From: Protopterus annectens
Taxonomy: Eukaryota; Chordata; Ceratodontiformes; Protopteridae
Assembly (NCBI RefSeq): GCF_019279795.1
Contig: NC_056749.1
Span: 570,019,085-570,083,084, forward strand
Direction: 5' to 3'
Length of the DNA: 64,000 bases
A program made the translations under genes and the position numbers. The notes beneath the pieces are model-generated. The model was not told where the DNA came from. It made no database searches and saw only the letters and a list, made by a program, of their open reading frames with translations. Shown piece by piece: positions 32,793-45,290 of this stretch (the stretch's first letter is position 1; every line of letters starts with the position of its first letter).

Positions 32793-33366
32793 AGGTGGCG
32801 AAGGTGGATGAGTTTAAATACTTGGGATCAAAAGTTCAGAGTAATGGTGAGCGTGGAGGAGAGGTGAAGAAGAGAGCACAGGCAGGGTGGAGAAGAGAGT
32901 GTCAGGAGTGATTTGTGACAGACAAGTACCAGTAAGAGTGAAAGGGAAGGTCTACAAAAGGGTAGTGAGACCAGCTATGTTATATGGGTTGGAGACAGTG
33001 GCACTGACAAAAAGGCAGAAGTCAGAGCTGGATGTGGCAGAGTTCAAGATGTTAAGATTTGCACTAGGTGTGACGAGGGTGGACAGGATTAGTAATAAGT
33101 ATATTAGAGGGTCAGCCCAGGTTGGAAGGTTTGGAGACAAAGCCATAGAGGCAAGATTACGTTGGTTTGGACATGTGCTGAGGAGGGATGCAGAGTATAC
33201 TGGGAAAAAGATAAGGATGAAGCTGCCAGGTAATAGGAAAAGAGGAAGGCCTAAGATAAGGTTTATGGATATGGTGAGAGAGGACATGCAGGTGATTGGT
33301 GTGACAGAGGAAGATGCAGAGGACAGGAAGAAATGGAAACAGATGATCCACTGTGGCAACTCCTAA
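32793..33366 (+). pseudogene. RTE-like ORF C-terminal region
   Basis: A 159-codon frame beginning KRVSGVICDRQVPVRVKGKVYK, then VVRPAMLYGLETVAL, EFKMLRFALGVTRVDRI, LRWFGHVLRRD and KRGRPKIRFMDMVREDM, closing at 33366. This conserved tail follows the RT in RTE-like LINEs, and the LRWFGHVLRR block is diagnostic. A frameshift around 32790-32890 precedes it. The stop lies only 23 bases before the element's end, giving a very short 3' UTR. Confidence 0.85.
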
Positions 33367-34246
33367 AGGGAGAAGCCAAAAGAAGAAGATTCTTTCCCTC
33401 TCAGATAAAATCTTTCAACTCTATTAATTGCTATCCACAACTTCTCCTCCGGTTGATAAAGATATGCCTGACCTGTGTATAAAACTAAAGGGACTAAAAC
33501 CATTCTTACTGCTTGTATCTTGTATCCATATCCATAAAGCAGTACTTCCAGTTTCTCAGTTTTTGTATTATCTTTTGTTTAGACTCTTCCCACATATCTT
33601 TAGCTGCCATAACAAAATCCATTTTAACCCATATTCCTAAGTACTTCATTTCATCATGTCCCCATAAATATGGGAATTGTTAAACCAATTCATGTGGGGG
33701 TACACAGTTTATAGCTATTGCCTTTGTTTAAGCTTCATTAATTTTGTATCCCACAAAGACTTGAAACTGTTTCAGAATGTATCACAACACTGAAATATCT
33801 TTTTCAGGTTTTATCAGGTACAAAATATCACATGCAATAAAGCTAACTTTTCTTGATCACCATATCAATTATATCCTTGAATTTCTGAGTCCCTTATTTT
33901 CTTTCTCAATGGTTCCCAATACAACGTAAATAAGAAAAGTAAGAGAGGTCACCTCTGCCTGGTTCCTCCATTCAAAAAGAACTTCTCAAAGAGGAATCCC
34001 CTACTCTCTGCCTCCAATTCCTCAACTATCCTCCATATTAGCCTTATTATTTTCTTAGGGAATGCAAATGCTTCCATTACGCTACTCAAAATTCCAGCTT
34101 ATCCTGTAGAATGCTGTCTCTGTATCAAGACCTACCAAGAACAGTAGTATTTTCTTATATTCTCCTTCCCTCTGGATCACCATTGTTCTGTTAACGTTGT
34201 GAAATGTGTGCCTCACCTCCACAAAACCACATTAATCCATATCTAT

Positions 34247-34447
34247 CAATTTTGGCAAAATGTCTGAGGAAGCAGTTACTTATACTGTCAAAGCGCTTGC
34301 ATACTGAATAAACTGTTTTCATCTGGAACACTGGATCTGGAGCCATTGTTTGCTTCCACCCTTCTTTTGTTTGCTTTTATTTAATTTGTGTTAAGTGGGA
34401 GCTTCAGCTTGAGCTTTGGGATGATCTGCACTGCTACAATTTTGGCA
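34247..34447 (+). mobile_element. 179-bp insert with 11-bp target duplication and hammerhead-like start
   Basis: The 11-base sequence caattttggca occurs at 34247-34257 and again at 34437-34447, bounding a 179-base insert in the L1 RT relic. The insert begins with the hammerhead-like motif and contains 'aataaactgttttcatctgg', paralleling 'aataaatctttggattttag' downstream of the Penelope hammerhead at 26490. It is either a truncated Penelope-like 3' end or a small non-autonomous relative. Confidence 0.65.
34260..34302 (+). ncRNA. Hammerhead-ribozyme-like motif, CTGAGGA core
   Basis: Stem I ATGT (34260-34263) pairs with GCAT (34299-34302) with one G-U. The core CTGAGGA (34264-34270) fits CUGANGA exactly. 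Stem II GCAGT/ACTGT encloses a 7-base loop. Then comes CAAA where GAAA is expected, the first base differing from the invariant G. AGC/GCT forms a palindromic short stem III, ending in a CUU triplet. The missing G12 predicts loss of activity in this copy. Confidence 0.45.
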
Positions 34448-34708
34448 TCACCTTTGCCATTCTTTTAGGCATTATAGAAAAACACTTTATAAATCAAGGT
34501 TTAGAATCAAAATGCAGCTGTGGGAAGCTATGTCTGATGGGTCTTTACCATCTTTAGATATCACAACCACCACAGCTTTCAAGGATGTTAGTGCTTCTCC
34601 TCCTTTTAAAATACTGTTAAACAACACCCTCTTATACTCCCTTTAAGTACTTGGCTCCCTATTGGTCCTTTTTGATCAAGTCAAAAAGTAGTTCCTTATA
34701 CTATTCTG

Positions 34709-35682
34709 GCATGTCCAAAGTCAGTTTCAGGTTTACTCTCCAGTCCAGCTGGTGAATATGGGAATCTTGAGGCAATGTTACAACTGCCTTATGTACACAG
34801 ACCACCCTCTCCTCTTCCCAACAAGATCAAATATATGTGAGAGATGCAACTATATAGCCAAACTGGAGGCTGAGCTCTCTCAACATAGTACTGGCACGGT
34901 CAGTCTGGAGGAGAAGGTAATCACACACACCATAAATCCAGTCTCACACAGACCTATCGCAACAGCAAACCAAACACAAACACACAAAAACATACTCGGA
35001 GACTCTAAATAAAAATCTGCCCAAGCAACAGAGACCTCCAAAGCAGACATCCAAGCAACTGCTACCCCACAACAATACCCACGTATCACATTGCTCACAA
35101 AGTCAGTGTGCCACACAGTCACTGCCCTTAAGGCTAAACAACACACCTAATACACTTGTAATAGGTGACTCTATTGTCAGACACACTGATGTCCCTCTCA
35201 CCAAGCTGAACAAGGAGAAGGTCACTGTAAGCTGCCTGTCGGGTGCCAGGATCCGCCACATAACACAAGCACTCAGGTCACTCCAAAGCAAGTACAAATA
35301 TGACTCCGTCATTGTCCATGCTGGTGTGAATGACCTGAGACGTACCTCCCTGGATTACATGAAGAGAGACACAGAGGAGCTCTCTGATCATGTGCCCCAG
35401 GCCGGTATGACCTTGACCTTGAGTAGCATCTTACCCTCACCAAGAATGATACCACAGTATAAAGACAAAATGATCAATTTCAACAATTGGCTAAAGTATT
35501 GGTGTCACTCAAAGGGGATCCAGTGTCTGTCAGCCTGGGATGACATGCTTGACAAGCCATGTTGCTTCGTTAGGGACGGCTTGCACCTGTCACCCCTGGG
35601 TTTTCGAATACTGGCCAAGGCTCTTGCCACCCCCATAGTGCCTTTTTTAGGCAAGGCTCAAAAGACAAACCCACCTCCTTAG
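34709..35682 (+). pseudogene. CR1 ORF1 with complete SGNH esterase motif set (copy C)
   Basis: N-terminal part: GILRQCYNC, then CERCNYIAKLEAELSQ, a cysteine module and coiled coil (34752-35012). After a damaged linker comes a full SGNH set: LVIGDSIVRHTD (35155), LSGARI (35235), VNDLRRT (35325) and DGLHLSPLGFRILAKAL (35576), giving Ser, Gly, Asn and Asp-His in order. Family knowledge: CR1 ORF1 esterases are active on acetylated substrates in some lineages, with an unclear role in transposition. A stop near 35013 and a frameshift near 35320 break the ORF. Confidence 0.8.
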
Positions 35683-35711
35683 ACAACACAAGGAAAAAGA
35701 AACTAAGGGTA

Positions 35712-36700
35712 ATGCTGCTCAATGCCAGAAGTCTAAACCTCAAGATGCACGCACTCGAGGCTCTCCTCAGTATGGAGGATATCGATATCTGTGCAGTAAC
35801 AGAAACCTGGTTCAAGGCTCCCGAGAGCACACCAGCGCTACCAGGCTATACCTCATACCATGCTTTTCGACTCCAAAACTCAGACCGAACCACAAGAGGA
35901 GGGAGAGTATCCATATTCATCAAAGATACCCATACCTCCAGGCTAGTGGCACTGCACGAAGCATCTGAGACCATGCATGTGCAACTAACAGTGGGCAAAA
36001 CTGCCTTCCAGTTTGTAGCCTGCTACAGACCACCCTCCCAAACTCAGGAACCCCACTCGGATTTCCTGAAGACACTGGAGAATATGAAGGCCTCTCCAAA
36101 CACCATTATATTGGGTGACTAACTATCCAAACATAGACTGGGAGCACTACTCAAGCCCCAACACTCTAGCTCAACGGTTCCTAGAATTTATAAACTCAAA
36201 TGCTATGGAACAACTGGTCACCACTCCCACAAGAGGGGAAAACATTGGACCTGATCATCACCAACATGGGGACTCTATGTTGCATACCAGAGGTATACCC
36301 CTCATTGGTAAGATCTGACCATAAATTAATCACTATGGACATCCATATCCCATTCCCCACCCCCAGCAAAGGAACCCACGGTCAAAAACTTCTCAAAAGC
36401 AAACTTCCCACTTCTCAAAACAGAGGTGGAAACCTTCAAAGCCCCAGGGCCAGTGGGAAATACGGCCCAAACCGCAGAATCCTTTACAAACGCATTCTAT
36501 GAATACCTACAGGAATGCATGGATTGTGCTATCCCAAATAAAACCAAGACACACTCCTCCAAAGGCAGGAGACCTGCCTGGTGGACCCCAGCTATAAATA
36601 AGCTGTACAACAGAAGGAGGAAGCTACTACATGATAGAGCAAAATCCCTGAAAGGGAAGGCAACTCTGATCAGTACTAGGAAGAAACTATGATCCCTCAT
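35712..36700 (+). pseudogene. CR1 AP endonuclease (copy C)
   Basis: MLLNARSLNLKMHALEALL (35712) begins the domain. ICAVTETWFKAPEST, RGGRVSIFIKDTHTS, FVACYRPPSQ and a LGD block follow; a small deletion at 36120 removes part of GDFN. PTRGEN and PSLVRSDHKLITMDIHI (near 36310, SDH intact) close the core. The C-terminal linker with PAWWTPAINKLYNRRRKLL runs to about 36692. Confidence 0.8.
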
Positions 36701-38480
36701 AAAATCATCTAAGGCTAGCTTCGAAAGAAAAATTGCACAAGACGCTAAAGATAATCACAAGGCTTTCTTTAGTTATGTCAGAAATCTGGGTGGAAACTCC
36801 CAGATATGCTCTGAGTTAGTGCAAAATGACAAAAAATAGACTGAACCCACAGACATTGCCAACATCCTGGCAGACAGGTTCAGTGCAAACTCCCCCCCCC
36901 ACCAAATGAGCAAATGACTATCCCAACAGAGTGTAGCCTCCCTGACATCACAGATGCACAGGTGAGAGCTGCCCTCTCCAAAGCAAAAAACACAGCATCA
37001 ATGAGACCGGACGGTGTCCCGGGCTGCGTTTTACATGAGCTCCAAGAAGAACTGAACCCTCACATAAAATCACTGTTCAGTCTCAGCCTTACAACAGGAT
37101 ATGTACCCAAGAATGGCGTACAGCAACAGTGGTCCCACTCCATAAAGGTGGTGCCACAACGGACCCCAGAAACTATCGGCCTATAAGCTTAACTAGCCTG
37201 GTCTGCAAAGCTATGGAGCGTATAATCATGGAACTCATAAAGACATCGGGAACCTCCAAACACTGGATCCTACCCAATTCGGCTTTAAGGGCAGATCTTG
37301 CCTCTTGAACCTGGTCAATTTCGTTGAAACAGTCACCAAGGCCATAGACGAAGGGAAGGTAGTCCACACAGCCTACCATGACCTTGCAAAAGCCTTCAAC
37401 ACAATACCCCACTCGGGCATCATAAATAAGCTCACCAGCTTAAATATCAACCCCTATGTCACAAGATGGGTTGCAAACTGGCTTAGGGATAGAACCCACA
37501 TGGTCAGAATTGCAGGTGCCATGTCAGACTCTAAACCAGTTACAAGTGGCATCCCACAAGGCTCAGTCCTGGGACCTCTCTTGTTCGGTATATATTTCTC
37601 TGAGGTACAGGCTAACACAGGAGGACCATGGCTGACAAAGTTTGTAGATGACTGCAAACTGGGGGCCATACTCGACTCGCCGGCTGACACAAGCATCCTC
37701 CAAAAAGGTCTCACAGAGACAGATAACTGGTGCCAGAGCCATGGCCTAAAGCTAAATGCCAAAAAGTGCATATTCATCCCCTTTGGGAAAAACAAAGTGC
37801 CCACAAATTACCACATAGGTTGTAATCCATTAAGTACGGAAGACGTAATTAGGGATTTGGGGACCCAAGTAGATTGCAATCTCTCCTTTGACAATCACAT
37901 TGCCAAAGTGGTTAGAAAGACATTCTATATAGCCCACCTTATCACGAAGGGGTTCACATCTAGATCAAGAGAGGTCATTGTGCCCCTCTACTCATCAGGC
38001 CCATAATTGAATACAATGCCCCATTTGGGATGTACCTTACCAGACACCTGCTACAACTAGAAAGACCCCAAAAGTACCTCACCAAGAGGATCAAGGGACT
38101 CAAACAGATGCCCTACACAGGCTAAAGAAACTCCAGCTCTACTCAGTTGCTTACTGCCTACTCAGAGGCGATCTGTGCCTGACGTATAAAGCAAAGTCCA
38201 ACCCAGAATTAATGGACATGCTCCACCTCAAGAAATCCAAATCCATCATAACTACACGCTCCAGTGACTTAAACCTCAGCACAGAAATAAATAGAACATG
38301 CTGGAGGGACAGATTCATGTCCCAGAGGCTCCCCTCACTCTGGAACAAAATCCCAGTCCATGTCAGACAGAGCCCCTGAATGACCCTCTTTCAAGAAGAA
38401 TCTTGACGTTTGGATGGGAGATCGTAAATTTACCCCTGGGATCTCTTCTGTGTCACTGCTAGACAGAGGCATGGTAAACT
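36700..38480 (+). pseudogene. CR1 reverse transcriptase (copy C)
   Basis: Frames 36914-37186 and 37305-38006 plus a degraded tail. Blocks: SLPDITDAQVRAALSKAKNT, RPDGVPGCVLHEL, a damaged NYRPISLTSLV (37160-37200), VHTAYHDLAKAFNTIPHSGI (motif A, Asp altered to His), SGIPQGSVLGPLLFGIYFSE, and FVDDCKLG (catalytic box, FADD changed to FVDD). C-terminal parts to 38460 include LERPQKYLTKRIKGL. The motif A change and frameshifts disable it. Confidence 0.85.
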
Positions 38481-38612
38481 AACCTTAAATGGGCTATCTT
38501 CTGTGACATACTATACAGAGGCACAGTCAACTTATCTAAGAAGGGGGGCAAAAACCAAACACATTCTGGCTAGGCTTGAAATGCCCAGCCTAGTATCAAC
38601 CTATGAACCTAA

Positions 38613-40050
38613 TACCTTCCAGATCTTTATCACTTTCTTCCCCCCTAGGTTACAAACCTCCACAGGAATACTTCTTATTCATAGAGATTTTCCTATAGAT
38701 TGATTATACATCATCATTTTTAACTCATCTCCTACTATCCTGTTTGTAATTCAGCCTCATCTACCTCTAACCTTCACATATTTAATTCTTCCATAAAAAT
38801 TTCCATTTGCACTTTAACTGGATTTCCACATTTTGCTGCTTTATACAGATTTTCATAAAATTTCCAAAATGTTTCTTATACTTCTAGAGGATCTCTGGTT
38901 ATTTTCCTTGTTACAGGCTCCTTAGGCTTGGCAACAACGCTTTCTACATTCTGCTAAAAGCTTTTGCACTCTGCAGTTGGCTAAAAACAGTTGCCTAACA
39001 ACATTCTAAACACATGCACATTACTGAGGTAGTCCCTTACTTTCTCTAACACTGCAGTTGCGTCTGTTCTTTTTCTGAGATTCCCCAGTTCTGCTATACT
39101 TTAACCTTCGTCAGTCCTGCTAAATAATTCCTGTTACTTCTTAATATCTTTTTCTTTTATTTTTACCATATTTTTAAACTTCACTTTGATTTTATCCCAC
39201 TCCCTAGTTATATTTTCTGAAGAAATGTCTATCTTTTCCGAATAATTCCCAAATAATTTCCACTATCCTTTTCTTAAATTCCTATATGTTTAACTGACAG
39301 GACGGGAAATGCCAGTGTCTCATTTTTGTTTTATTACCCTATATTTTTATTTTAGTTATTATTGGCATGTTATCTGAAATAGTTATTGGATGCATATCAA
39401 AACTTTCATTCAAATGCACATGTTCCTGTGAAATAAATGCTCTGCCATACCTAGCCCAGTTTTTGTACCTTGAGGAACAATATGTAATTTTTTCTGAGCC
39501 CCTACTACTGAATTCACAACTTTGATACCAAGTATTCTAATAAATTTCTTCAAAAATCTACCCTCTTTTGTTATATTTTCCCTTATAGTCCTCTAGATAA
39601 ATCGTTACTGCTGCAAACCAAATTCCAGTCCCCACCTATAAGTAATATTCCCTGCTGAAAGCTGATTATTTCTCACAGATTTTTTAAGCTCCACTGTATC
39701 AGTTTTAGGTGGATTACAAATACATACCAACATAATCATCTTTCCCTGCCAGAGGCCCTTACCACTATAAATCTACCATTACCTTTTCTTTCCTCTTCTA
39801 TCACTACTGGAGTTCCTACAGCAATTAATATAAATACTCCCCTTTTCCTTCGTCCCAGATATTCCACTGAATGAACAAATTGAAATATTTTCTTTCCAAA
39901 TGTGTCTTCTGTTGAATAGCTATTTGCTCTCTATTTTTAATATAGTTCACTGCACTTTCTTTTTTTGTATATACTTGAGACCATTCACATTCAAAGATAA
40001 TATGGAAAGTGCTGCCATTATAAGAAGTTATTATTCTCACCTGTAATATA
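38613..40050 (-). pseudogene. L1/Tx1-like AP endonuclease and RT N-terminal relic
   Basis: Read downward from 40042: MAALSILSLNVNGLKYIQ, the L1 endonuclease start; a KTHLE block (family ETHL); NPPKTD; ILLIGG with a degraded D-N pair; and ITISDHMPI-type block where this copy reads QITC, while the paralogue at 43990 keeps ISDHAPI. Below 39000 the sequence gives FWKFYENLYKAAK and GIPVE, the lead-in to RT, up to the CR1 insertion. Stops are abundant. Confidence 0.65.
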
Positions 40051-40442
40051 TAACAGCTTTTTTTTTCAGGGTCTAGTTTCAGCTTGTGTTACAGGCATAC
40101 TCCAATATTTAGGAGGTTGAATGTTTATACAGTTGTTTCTTGTCATATCCATTTGAACCTATATCACATCTTACATGACTTTTTGTTTTAATGAAAACCC
40201 TCTAACAAAAAAAACACACCCTTGAACACTCTCATAACCTATTAGCTTAAAATCATACAAAACTATGTATCTCTCTAAATAATTTCAACTCTAATAGGAA
40301 CAGTTGTTCTAGATTAACAGCTAGTCTCACAGGCTTGAACTGAATTATAATGGTTATCCATGCCAAGATGCATGGTAGAGTCTGTGCTTCTACTTACACC
40401 AAGTGCTGTTTTTTTTTTGTCTTATTTTTATTCCTCTCCCAG

Positions 40443-40923
<481 letters not shown>

Positions 40924-41199
40924 TATTCCTCTCCCAGATGTAGAAAACAGCTTAAAAGCTTTCATAAAACATTATTTTTTAACAATTCAAAGAAAAAAGT
41001 ATTCTCTGTCTTTATTCTCCTTATCAGCTTGGGTCCATAGAAACACAAGAACCACATACACAGTTGCCCTCAGCTACAAGCTTCTCATTTTGCATTATGA
41101 ACATTTATTTCCCAAAAGAAAACTTTTCATTACATTCAATTTTCTTTTATTTACTTGCTTCCACTTAATACTTGTTAGATCAAGCCAAGGCCCCTAATA

Positions 41200-42690
41200 C
41201 AGTCATTCCCCTGTGCAAAAGTAAGAAAAATCATATCAATTTTACTTGTATCATGCTCTTTTGTCAAGGCTTTCTTCTCTTTTTACACTGCAGTGCCTAC
41301 ATTTCTTAAAAATGAAGAAGATAAGATAGAAAGGAGGAGGAAAAAGGAACCATTTTATGTTAGTATCCCTATTATACACAAAAATAACTGGAAAAGTTTT
41401 ATTTTATTAAATGTAATATATGTCATGTTTTATAAAAATACATTTAAGAACAAAATTGTTTTACTTATAGTTACTTCTTTCCTTCCTCTTTCCATCTCCT
41501 TAATTTTCTTCCAAAAGGATACAAAGAAAGCATCTACTTTGGAGCCCCTTACAAGTTTAACAACGTCAAAAAAGTCCAATATATCCAGGCTTTCTTGTTC
41601 TGACATATTTCTCAAATGTCATTGGTGCTTGTAACTCCACAACTATTCATTAATTTCAATTTGCTTGTTTTCTTCCTGTACATCTCCATCTCCCAACTCC
41701 AGTCTCTTATTCATTTGCAACACACACCTGGGATCTTCTACTCCTATGCTTTGTCCCCACTCACAATCATTTCCTCGGGAGCACTGGAAAAAGTTTCATC
41801 ATCGTCTCTCCACAAGTTTTATTGTCTGAAGCACAAGAAGCAGAATTCATTATTGCTTGACAGCTCACTTTTTGTTGGATAAACATTTGTATTTCCCCCT
41901 TAGCATATTCTGCATCAAATGAATTTAAACCTCACACCTGCTTCTAGACATCATTGATTGCTGGAATAAATTTGCTCTTCTGCCTGCAGTACAGTGAGTA
42001 ATCACTTTCCACAAGCACTCTACTGTCTCCAACTTTTAGTACTTTGTCTTTCTGTCATAGTTTTGGCAGATTCAACTATTTCTGCTGGTAGGATTGGATC
42101 ATTTACTAATATAGATCTTGGCTGCTTCCTCATGGCCAGGTTTGGAGTATACACATGATGTGCCCTTTCAATTAACTCCTGCTATGGAATATCTGTTCAG
42201 CTGCTTATTTCTGCATTCATAAAATTAATACAGTCTGTTCCTTCCAATTTCTCTGGCAAAGCACAAAATCTCAGGTTTTCTCTTACATGTTCTGTCCTCT
42301 CATTCTACCATTTTTTAAACATCTGTTCTTGAGCAGTGTTAAACTTAACCAGACTTTTCTTCATTTTGACCTTTGATTTTTGCAGTTTTATCAGCTCTTC
42401 TGAATATCTGTTTAAAACTTCTTTAATTTTTACCAGCCTTTTATTTGAGTTGATATACTCCTTCAGTGATTCCTTTATTTTAATCAGCTCTGAGCACACA
42501 TGACTTATATTTTTCCTTTAGATTACTGGAAGTCTTGTCTTGCACCAAAGCTGGAGCTTGAACTGCTTTTTGCTGAACAGCAGCAGGATTCTTCTCAGCC
42601 AGTGTTTCTTCTCACTTTTTGTGGTTGGTTTTCTTTCAGGTTCTCTAACGTTCTTCTTCTTCTCCATCAAGGTAGTGTACTAAATAGCCA
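41200..42690 (-). pseudogene. L1/Tx1-like ORF1 relic
   Basis: On the minus strand 42500-42300 reads as a charged, heptad-rich segment (frame 42499-42305, SELIKIKESLKEYI and KIKEVLNRYSEELIKLQ), a clear coiled coil as in L1 ORF1 trimers. It is followed by KENLRFCALPEKLEGTDCIN, matching the ENIRI-GLPE signature of the L1 ORF1 RRM, and ERAHHVYTPNLAMRKQP, matching the ERAHR signature. The rest to ~41200 is less clear. Stops interrupt the RRM. The paralogue is the relic at 2700-4060. Confidence 0.68.
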
Positions 42691-43139
42691 GTAACTAAAA
42701 TTTACTTAAAAATACATCCACTGGCTCTCTTTTCCGAGTTTGTTTTCACACTGGGAGAGGTGAAATTAAACTGTTATTCAGTGTGCAGCCTCCCTAGCAG
42801 CATTAATATTTTAATGGATTTAATAGAATAGTGTACAGTTTAGTCTTATTTAAAGATAGCCAGTGGACTTTCCTTAGGGTTAAATGTTAATGCTTTCTGA
42901 AGACATACACACTGCTGTTCACATCTGGGAGGAGAAAAGAAATAAGAAAAAAACAGCAAATAGTTTAGGTGGGAGCACAGGCTATAACATATGGTATAGA
43001 TAACCTTAATTTCAGGTTAAGTAATGCCTGTGGGAGCAGTCTAATTGGGGCAATTATTCCTGTCTGGAGGGTTAAACTTAATTTTTGAAGGCGTACACAG
43101 TTTTGTGTGTTTGTTCTACGTTAGCAGGGGATGGGGAGT

Positions 43140-45290
43140 TCTGAAAATGCATTAATTTTTTTGGAGGGGTTGGGTTTTCATTAAAACAAAATTTTGAAAA
43201 AGGTTCAAATGAAGGTAAGAAACAACTCTATAAACATCAGTCTGTGCCTGCATGCAACACAAACGCTGGAAATACTTATTCAAAAAATGTCATGTATAAT
43301 AGTTGGACAAACAACAGCTTATCATAATGGCTTATCTGTCCTTATTATCTTGGGACGTAGAGGTATAGACAAAAAGGAAAGAGTATTGAATTACATTAAG
43401 AAATGCAAAGCACAAATAATTTTGCAGACACACATTTGGAAAGAAATGAGTATGTGAGTTTGACAAAAAGGATTTCAGGATGGAAATCCAGCAGAATATT
43501 AGGGACAAAGGAAAAGTGAACAATTATACTAATTGCTAGAGGGGCTCCAATAGTGATGGAAGAGGAAATAAAAAACAATAATAGTAGACTTCTGGTAGTA
43601 AGAAGCTTTTGACAAGGGAGGATGATTACAATGGCATGTATTTACATTTCACAGAAAACTGAAATTATGGAGTCTAAGAAATAATTGGTAGAAATACTCA
43701 GTTTTCAGCAAGGAATAGTAATTATAGGTGGGGGCTACAACTTGATTTCCAATAGTATGTATGTATCAAGGGGACATAGAAGGGTAAATATAACAACAGA
43801 GTGTAAATTTCTAAAAAAAGATATGAAATATCTGGTATGGAAGATGTGAATTCAGTAGTAGGAACTCTAGCATAATTTACATATTATTCCTCTGGCATAA
43901 TTTACATATTATTCCCCAAGATACAAAACTGAGCTATACTTGAGAAAATGTACATTTCCCAGGAGTGTTTACATAAATTTAAAGCTAAAAGCTACATCCA
44001 ATAACTATTTCAGATCATGCACCAATAAAGAACAAGATATAAATGTAGGGTAATGAAGTAAAAATGAGACACTGCTGCTTAGCCATCTATCTGTTAAAAA
44101 GAAAGGAATTTAAGGAATGAGTGTTGGAAATTATTTGAGAGTTATCAGGGGACATAGAAATGCCTTCAGAAGTTATAGCTTGCAAGTGGGATAAAATGAA
44201 AAAACAGGGTAGAAATAAAAGTGAAAGATATATGGTTAAGAAATAATTACTTAGAAGGGTTGACAAAGGTTAAAGTTTTGCAAAATAAGAGAAATCTCAA
44301 AGAAGAACAGGCACAAATATACTGTGCTAAAAGGAAAATAAGGAAGTACCTGGATAACATGCATTAATTAAGAAAAAGTGCTTTTAAACAACTATCTTTT
44401 ATTAATAAATCCAGAGTACAAAACTTTTAACACAATGACTTCGCCAATAGAAAACAGAAAGGGTTGTCACCAAACTTATGGTTCCTGTATCAAAAAACTA
44501 AGCAGAGATCCTGTAGAGGTTTTAATGATATTTAACATTCTGAAAATCATATAAAGCAAAGAAATGTGGAAATCAAGAAAAAGCACAAATGAAACATTAA
44601 ATGAAAGACCTGCTTGGGTAGAGTTTTTTTACTGAATCTAGAAAAGAAGCTACTGTTAAAAAAGGGCCATTTACTAGGGTATATAAAATATTGCCTGATA
44701 ACTATAAAATAAAATCAGTGGAGGTTAGAAAAGAGAATGGAAATTCATTTTACAGGAGAACAATGCCAGGATTATATGTATGGTTCCCAAATATGCAGCA
44801 GGTAGATAGCAAATGTTGGAGGGCTGATGAAGAAGAAAGAGGTAGCTAGAAACATATGCTGCAGGAGTAAAATGAGTTTGCAGATTTTAAAAATTCCATA
44901 CAGAGTACTCTGTCAGAAATATTGGCTTAGCAAATGGCTTTAATGAAATTTTTTTTGAGGTAAGACATGATTTGAATTGCCTAGAAAAAGTAAGGCCTTA
45001 TTAAGCATAATTCAGTTGGCAATCAAAAGAAGCAATTACTAGAAATGGAAATCAAAGTCCAAAACAACTGTATTGGAAGTACTGATTATTATAAAAGCGA
45101 TAAAATAACTGGACGGTGAACCTTTAGAAAAGAGGAAGAGTAAAATACATAGAAATAAATGGAGATTGTGGGAAATATACCTGCAGAATATTTTCAGGAG
45201 GAAGGCAGGAATTCAGCAATTCATGTAATGGTGGACTGAGGATAAATAGAAAGAAAGAAAAGTGATGTATAATGCATGTAAATTAAACAA
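43140..45290 (+). pseudogene. Second L1/Tx1-like relic: endonuclease and linker
   Basis: Block order: KERVLNYIKKCKAQIILQTH (L1 EN 'ETH' block reduced to QTH, frame 43194-43457), RGAPIVMEEEIKNNNSRLLVVR, ACIYISQ (usual YAPN), QGIVIIGGGYNLISNS (GGDFN with catalytic Asp replaced by Gly), SRGHRRV, ITISDHAPI (43995, intact SDH), then a long degenerate linker reaching NIPAEYFQEE (usual DGIPAEYY of early RT) near 45180. It ends there, so RT is missing. It is homologous to the minus-strand EN at 39000-40045, in opposite orientation. Confidence 0.65.

Larger units (their letters stand above)
30660..33389 (+). mobile_element. RTE-clade LINE inserted in the L1-like element
   Basis: The segment has an AP endonuclease, an RT and a characteristic C-terminal region, ending in 'gatccactgtggcaactcct' then 'gggagaagccaaaagaagaa'. 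It is purine-rich on the plus strand, contrasting with the L1 around it. The 5' end begins inside the endonuclease (KTRGKGRKARCIGSGFKLFY), so it is 5'-truncated. The 3' tail is shared with the V-SINE at 40443. Its own ORF is broken by several frameshifts and stops. Confidence 0.88.
33390..34694 (-). pseudogene. L1/Tx1-like RT core relic
   Basis: From 34694 downward: ILKGGEALTSLKAVVVVISKDGKDPSD (RT block 1, usual IPKEGKDP), ASHSCILILNLDL (usual SYRPISLLN), an interruption by the 179-bp insert, then CGFVEVRHTFHNVNRT (usual GFv-gR---dN) and a palm region with WRNQAEVTSL where Tx1 proteins have G-RQG-PLSP. The frame is riddled with stops. The catalytic DD box is not clear. The remaining C-terminal part is displaced to 30110-30655 by the RTE insertion. 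Confidence 0.6.
34695..38612 (+). mobile_element. CR1-clade LINE, copy C
   Basis: Starts at the ORF1 start region (gcatgtccaaag, 34709) with essentially no 5' UTR. It continues through esterase, EN and RT and ends 'agcctagtatcaacctatgaacct' at about 38611. It lies within the RT of the minus-strand L1-like element. About 3.9 kb. Frames are interrupted by fewer lesions than in copies A and B. Confidence 0.9.
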
